Source: Cryptomeria japonica
Taxonomy: Eukaryota > Streptophyta > Pinopsida > Cupressales > Cupressaceae
Direction of reading: 5' to 3'
Assembly (NCBI RefSeq): GCF_030272615.1
Contig: NC_081407.1
Span: 151,425,048-151,489,047 of the forward strand
DNA length: 64,000 nt
Of the stretch, positions 59,738 to 64,000 are shown one piece after another. Within the stretch, counting starts at the first letter, position 1. Each line of letters opens with the position of its first letter. Made by a program: the position numbers and the translations under genes. The notes under the pieces are model-generated. The model made no database searches and was not told where the DNA came from. It was given only the letters and a program-made list of their open reading frames with translations.

Positions 59738-61130
59738 TGATAGTTCTAATAACTATCAAACATGCAAACTCAAAAGCATATGAACAATATAAACCTCATA
59801 ACACCAGATTTAACGTGGAAACCCAAATAGGGAAAAACCACTGTGAGATTTCAGACCCACTAAGAAATATACTATTCTAGAGTATGCTCGGTTAAAAGCA
59901 AATCCTGTTAAAGATTACAAACACATTGCTAGATGTGACCCGGTTAAGGGATTTCCCTCAGATCTGTTAGGATCTTCACTTTGTTAGAAGTGACCTTGTC
60001 AAAGGATTTTAAACACTCAATCAGAATGTCACCTTGCTAGAGGATTTAAATATAGGACTGTTAAGTCCACTCGGTTAAGAGATTTTCTATCACTTTCACA
60101 AAATAACAGTAATAAAAATCTATCTGGAACTTCACATCTAAAATGCTAAAGCAAATTCTTATTTGTTCAATACAATCTAGACATAGAACTAATCTTGTCT
60201 ATCTGCTGGGCTTCTATACTCTGTTATTCTAACAGGTCTTCAAGCTTTTGTGCTCGGTAATCACTATGTAGCATCCTTGTGCATACACTTGCCCACATAC
60301 ATTGTTTATCAATAGTTTCCTATTTATAAACAATTAGGTAACCGCTTAATCTCCTTGATCACATTTCCCATGATCAATCATAGCCATCAGATCTTCAATC
60401 TTGTCCAGGTTCAATGCATCTTTCGATCTGAAAATGTTTTACCCCGCCTTGGAACTTGCATAATAGTCTTGGAACTTGTGTCGAGGTATTGCAGTTCAAT
60501 CTGAGTTGTAGATCTTCATGCCGACTTTCCATTGCCTTAGATTCGTTAACAAACTTTTTCCACGGCTTACCAATCATTGATCTGCTCCAGCTCATTAGCT
60601 TCTTTCATTAAATACCGCATGTAAACATTTAATGCTTTCTGTTATAGCTCGGTTACAACTCGGTAACAACTCGATGAATACTAAACTTCACTCGGTAAAC
60701 CTTAGGGTTTACCGACTAGGTTCCTTAGGGTTTACCGACTACGTTCTTTGCTTGATAACATAGTATAGTATTAACCTTTACATTTTACAACATATGTATG
60801 ATGTTAAAACAATCTAAAACATCATGATCTCATCATTGTCTGACTCGGTAGTAGTTGCCCATTGAATACCTTATTCATCCCTTTATTCATCATATTCTTT
60901 CCTGTGTCTTTTACTGACTTCTTCATAATCTTCATATCATACTTCTCAAGATATGGCAACATCATACTGAATTAGAAAATCAATTTCTTGACATCAATGA
61001 CAAAATAATAATACCGAGATAGTAAAACATCTTTAATCAGTTATATCCATAATCATCAACAACCTTCTCAATATCCTTATTGAAATGCCAACAATCTTTC
61101 ATTATCTGTTATAATGCAATATTGCCAACA
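59738..61130 (-). repeat. 3' LTR of the minus-strand Copia element
   Basis: On the minus strand it begins TGTTGGCAATATTGC at 61130, directly after the polypurine tract AAAGGGGGAGAT (61131-61142 reversed), and ends ...ACTATCA at 59738. It shares 'cgtggaaacccaaatagggaaaaacca' wording with the solo LTR at 10623-12115. The left edge is less certain than the right, because a second TGTTGGC lies at 61093. Confidence 0.7.
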
Positions 61131-61145
61131 ATCTCCCCCTTTGGC

Positions 61146-61583
61146 ATTGATGGCAAAACCAATTGATTTGACCTTAGTAGATTCGGTTTGCAGTGATTCT
61201 GAAATAATGCTGAAATGCTCTCCCCCATACATTAGACTTCTCATGTTTTCTCAGTCTTCTTTCCAATCTGTAGTCTTCTCTTCTCCCTTTTCATAGGTAT
61301 TCTCCCCCATTGATAGGTATTCTCCCCCTTTGACAACAATGCCAAAAAGAAAAGAACTAAAACATAATTTGTTCCTGTAAGAAGTTATTTCCTGCTAATG
61401 TGTATCAACTGAGTCTCGGTCAGAGCATTTGTCTTCAATTCTTGTTCCCTGTAATATTCTCTGTATTATTTCCAGTATTAATTCCAGTACACTTTTAGAA
61501 AACATCCTAAAGTGTATAACTCAGCATCAACTCCCAAAAGATATTCAATAGAGTCATCGGATTGATGCTTTCACCGAACTCGG
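61146..61583 (-). other. Copia 3' untranslated region with repeated purine tracts
   Basis: Four C-rich stretches on the plus strand (near 61132, 61220, 61303 and 61322, 'ctccccc') are purine tracts on the sense strand. The one at the LTR is the likely primer. No gene is seen. Confidence 0.6.
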
Positions 61584-62477
61584 TCAGTGAGTAGAAGATA
61601 GGGATAGGACCCCTAACTTACTTCTGAGATATTCAAAAGTGTCCTTTGGTAGTGGCTTGGTGAAGATATCTGCTATTTTCTCCTTTGTGCTAACATATTC
61701 CAACACCACTTTCTTCTTTTCAGCTTCTTCTCTAAGATAATGATATTTGATAGATATGTGCTTTGTCTTAGAATGCATAATAGGATTTTTTGAAATATTA
61801 ATGGCACTAGTATTGTCACAGAATATAGTTACTAGCTCGGTAACTTTCTCATTTATACCTTCCAACAGTTGTTTGATCCATGCAATGTTGGTACAATTCA
61901 ATGCTGCAGCAACGTATTCAACTTCTGCTATTGACTGTGAAACACATCCATGTTTCTTGCTAAGCCAACTCACTAGTCTTTCTCCTAAAAAGAAAGCTCC
62001 ACCACTTGTGCTTTTTCTGTCATCAATGTTGCCTGCCCAATCAACATTAGTATAAACTTTTAAATCAAAATCATTTCCTTTCTGATATACTAAGCCATAA
62101 TCCTCTCTGCCTTTCAAGTATCTAAAAATTCTTTTGATTGCTGTCATGTGTGTTTCCTTAGGATCTGCAAAGAATCTTGCAACTATACCTACTGCATGTG
62201 CTATGTCTGGTCTGTTGTGAACAACATATTGTAGTTTTCCAATCATGGATCGGTAAAGTGTCTCATCAACATATGCAGATTCATCATTCTTTGATAATTT
62301 AAAATTGGTAGTCATAGGAGTACTTACTCGTTTTGAATCATCCATTCCAAATTTCTTCAAGATTTCCTTTATGTACTTGGATTGAGTAATGAAAATCTCA
62401 TTTTTCATTTGCAGTATCTGTAGACCTATAAAATACTTTATCTCATCGATTAATGACATCTCAAATTCTTTGCTCAT
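61584..62477 (-). pseudogene. Copia RT end and RNase H
   Basis: A 297-codon open frame covering the end of RT and all of RNase H. It has YFIGLQILQ, MIGKLQYVVHNRPDIAHAVG, KRIFRYLKG, then RNase H with VYTNVDWAGN: the first catalytic Asp is Asn at residue 144. SIAEVEYVAA, FCDNTSAI and KTKHISIKYHYLREE follow, and the end is FTKPLPKDTFEYLRSKLG. It should follow RT in one frame, but a single-base loss in the codons after the RT catalytic motif (about 62512) separates them. The apparent start codon is therefore internal to pol. Confidence 0.85.
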
Positions 62478-63133
62478 TTTATTTCCAAAGTTCTTGCATA
62501 AAGAGTCGTTTCCACAAAAATAATATCATCAACAAATATCGCTGAGATCAGTATTCCATTTTTATCATTCTTCATGTACATGTTGTTGTTCTCATTTGTC
62601 CTTATAAAACCAATCTTAATCAAATAAGAGTGCAATCTTTCATACCATGCTCTTGGTGCTTGTTTCAAACCATATAATGCTTTGTACAGCTTACATACCT
62701 GATCTTTATTATTGTCTTCAACAAATCCTTCAGGTTGTTCAATGAAAACTTCTTCTTCTAATATTCCATTCAGAAATGCAGATTTGACATCCATTTGATA
62801 TATCTTGAAGTTCTTGAAAGCAACATATGCCAATAATGTTCTTACTCCTTCAAGTCTAGCAACAAGTGCAAAAGTTTCACCATAATCAATTCCTTCTTCT
62901 TGTGCATAACCTTTGCAAACTAATCTTGCTTTGTTTTGAATGACCTCCCCTTTTTCATTTAGCTTGTTTCTGAAAATCCACATTGTACCAATTACATTTT
63001 TGTCCTTCAGTCTTGGGATTAGTGTCCATGTGTCATTCTTCTTTATTTGATCAATCTCTTCTGTCATAGCATTTACCCAATCTTCACGGTTAAATGCCTC
63101 TTTTACTATTCTTGGTTCAAATTCAGATATCAA
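62474..63133 (-). pseudogene. Copia reverse transcriptase
   Basis: A 219-codon frame with the Copia RT blocks: [86 protein letters not shown] and the catalytic IFVDDIIF (FVDD for YVDD, both aspartates present). The frame derails right after this motif. It is in the same frame as the upstream integrase but separated by three stop codons (between 63202 and 63140). Confidence 0.87.
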
Positions 63134-63199
63134 ACATGTGTTCTATCTCAGTTTGTTCCTTGTCATCATTGGATCATCCTTATCTCCTATAATCTAACT

Positions 63200-63994
63200 T
63201 TATGCATGATGTCTTCTGACATACTTGGCTAATATAGGCTTGGTAGGCTCTGTATGATCTTCTTCATCACTCGGTAACTGGATATTTTCTTCATTTTCTT
63301 CAACAATTTTCTTGGTAGGACTTCTCAATTGCACATAGACAAATTCATCATAGTCTTCTGGTTCTTTGGAATTTCCTTCATCATTTCTTTTTGCAAATTC
63401 ATCAATTTTCATATTTGCACTTTCTACTATTTTGTTAGATGATTTGATCAGACATTTAAATGGTTTGCTTCTAGAAGAATAACCTAGAAATGTTCCTTCT
63501 TCACTTTTCAGATCAAACTTGCCATTTCTATCATCTTTATGAACATAGCATCTACTTCCAAAGATTTTAAAATAACTAACATTAGGTTTCTTATCATACC
63601 AGATCTCATATGGTGTCTTCAAAGTACCTTTCTTCAACTGAACTCGGTTCAAGGTGTAAACAGCTGTGCTTATTACTTCTCTCAAAAATATTTGTGACAC
63701 CTTCTTCTCAATCATTAGTGTTCTAGCACAATCCACAATAGATCTATTTCTCCTTTCAGCTATTCCATTCCGCTGTGGAGTTCTCGGTGCAGAGACTTGT
63801 CTTTTAATACCATGATCATTGCAGAATAAGTCGAATTCATCAGATGTGAACTCTCCTCCTCTATTTGATCTAAGACATTTTAGTTGTCTTCCTGTTTCAT
63901 TTTCAACTCTTGCCTTGTACCATGTAAACATTTGAAAAGCTTTTGATTTTTCTTTTAAAAATATTACTGACATCATCCTTGAATAGTCATCCAC
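63200..63994 (-). pseudogene. Copia integrase core and linker
   Basis: A 264-codon frame entering from the right edge. It has MDDYSRMMSVIFL, then CLRSNRGGEFTSDEF, where the second catalytic Asp of the D-D-E triad is Asn (residue 44). The glutamate block APRTPQRNGIAERRN is intact. The Copia 'IFGSRCYVHKDDRNGKFD' and GTFLGYSSRSKPF blocks follow, then an acidic linker (EENEENIQLPSDEEDH). The family motif and the Asn substitution predict loss of strand transfer. The zinc-binding N-terminus lies beyond 64000. Confidence 0.85.
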
Positions 63995-64000
63995 AAATAA

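Larger units (their letters stand above)
59738..64000 (-). mobile_element. Minus-strand Copia element, continues past right edge
   Basis: The 3' LTR (59738-61130), polypurine tract and pol 3' half are in the window; gag, protease and the 5' LTR lie beyond 64000. The left TSD would be GGTCG (59733-59737) if the LTR begins at TGATAGTTC. pol order integrase, RT, RNase H is diagnostic of Ty1/Copia. Confidence 0.85.

Noticed and set aside
59738-61130. Alternative Copia LTR end at 61093
   Set aside because: A TGTTGGC also occurs there, but the purine tract touches 61130, which is where plus-strand priming requires the LTR to start.

Overview
The window looks like intergenic DNA from a large plant nuclear genome. 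A conifer or other gymnosperm is plausible, but the sequence does not prove it. I recognise no host gene, rRNA or tRNA. Almost everything is LTR retrotransposon, and most insertions can be dated relative to one another because their 5-bp target-site duplications (TSDs) are still readable.

Layout. 1-2010: gag, leader and 5' LTR of a minus-strand Ty3/gypsy element, running off the left edge. 2011-4797: a minus-strand Athila-like remnant (protease, reverse transcriptase, primer-binding site, LTR). The first element cut it inside RT, and a 3.69-kb solo LTR (4798-8487, TSD CCTTT) cut it further right. 9189-16020: a gag-protease-only gypsy element (TSD AGTAG), with a Copia-type solo LTR (10623-12115) inside its left LTR. 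16026-20695: old, mostly unrecognisable DNA.

20701-50748 is one minus-strand Athila-like element (TSD CCATG). Its left LTR is split by a young Tat-like element (21847-33291, TSD TATTC). Its pol is split by a Copia deletion derivative (39043-43086, TSD ATTTG). Its right LTR is split by a 1.66-kb solo LTR (46706-48363, TSD ACTTG) and by a further ~930-bp insert. 51831-57748: a second Tat-like, non-autonomous element (TSD CAATG). 59090-59737: the 5' end of a Copia element, interrupted by a minus-strand Copia element (59738 to the right edge) with nearly complete but broken integrase-RT-RNase H.

The only long intact reading frame is the 1364-codon gag-protease ORF of the Tat-like element (25199-29293). 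It ends in an integrase tail, with RT, RNase H and the integrase core missing. Its LTRs differ by 7 substitutions and one 3-bp indel over about 783 bp, so it inserted recently and must have been mobilised by another element. It also carries an antisense plant-mobile-domain-like ORF.

The most interesting signal is structural. Three different Ty3/gypsy elements carry arrays of short hairpins downstream of their coding regions, in which loop or internal-loop bases stay constant while the stem bases change in a pairing-preserving way (29351-29510, 31594-31868, 36995-37156, and more weakly 55701-55888). Two of these arrays, in two different lineages, share the pattern GAAAA, inner stem, CG-rich strand. 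This looks like a selected RNA or DNA structure that ordinary annotation would miss.
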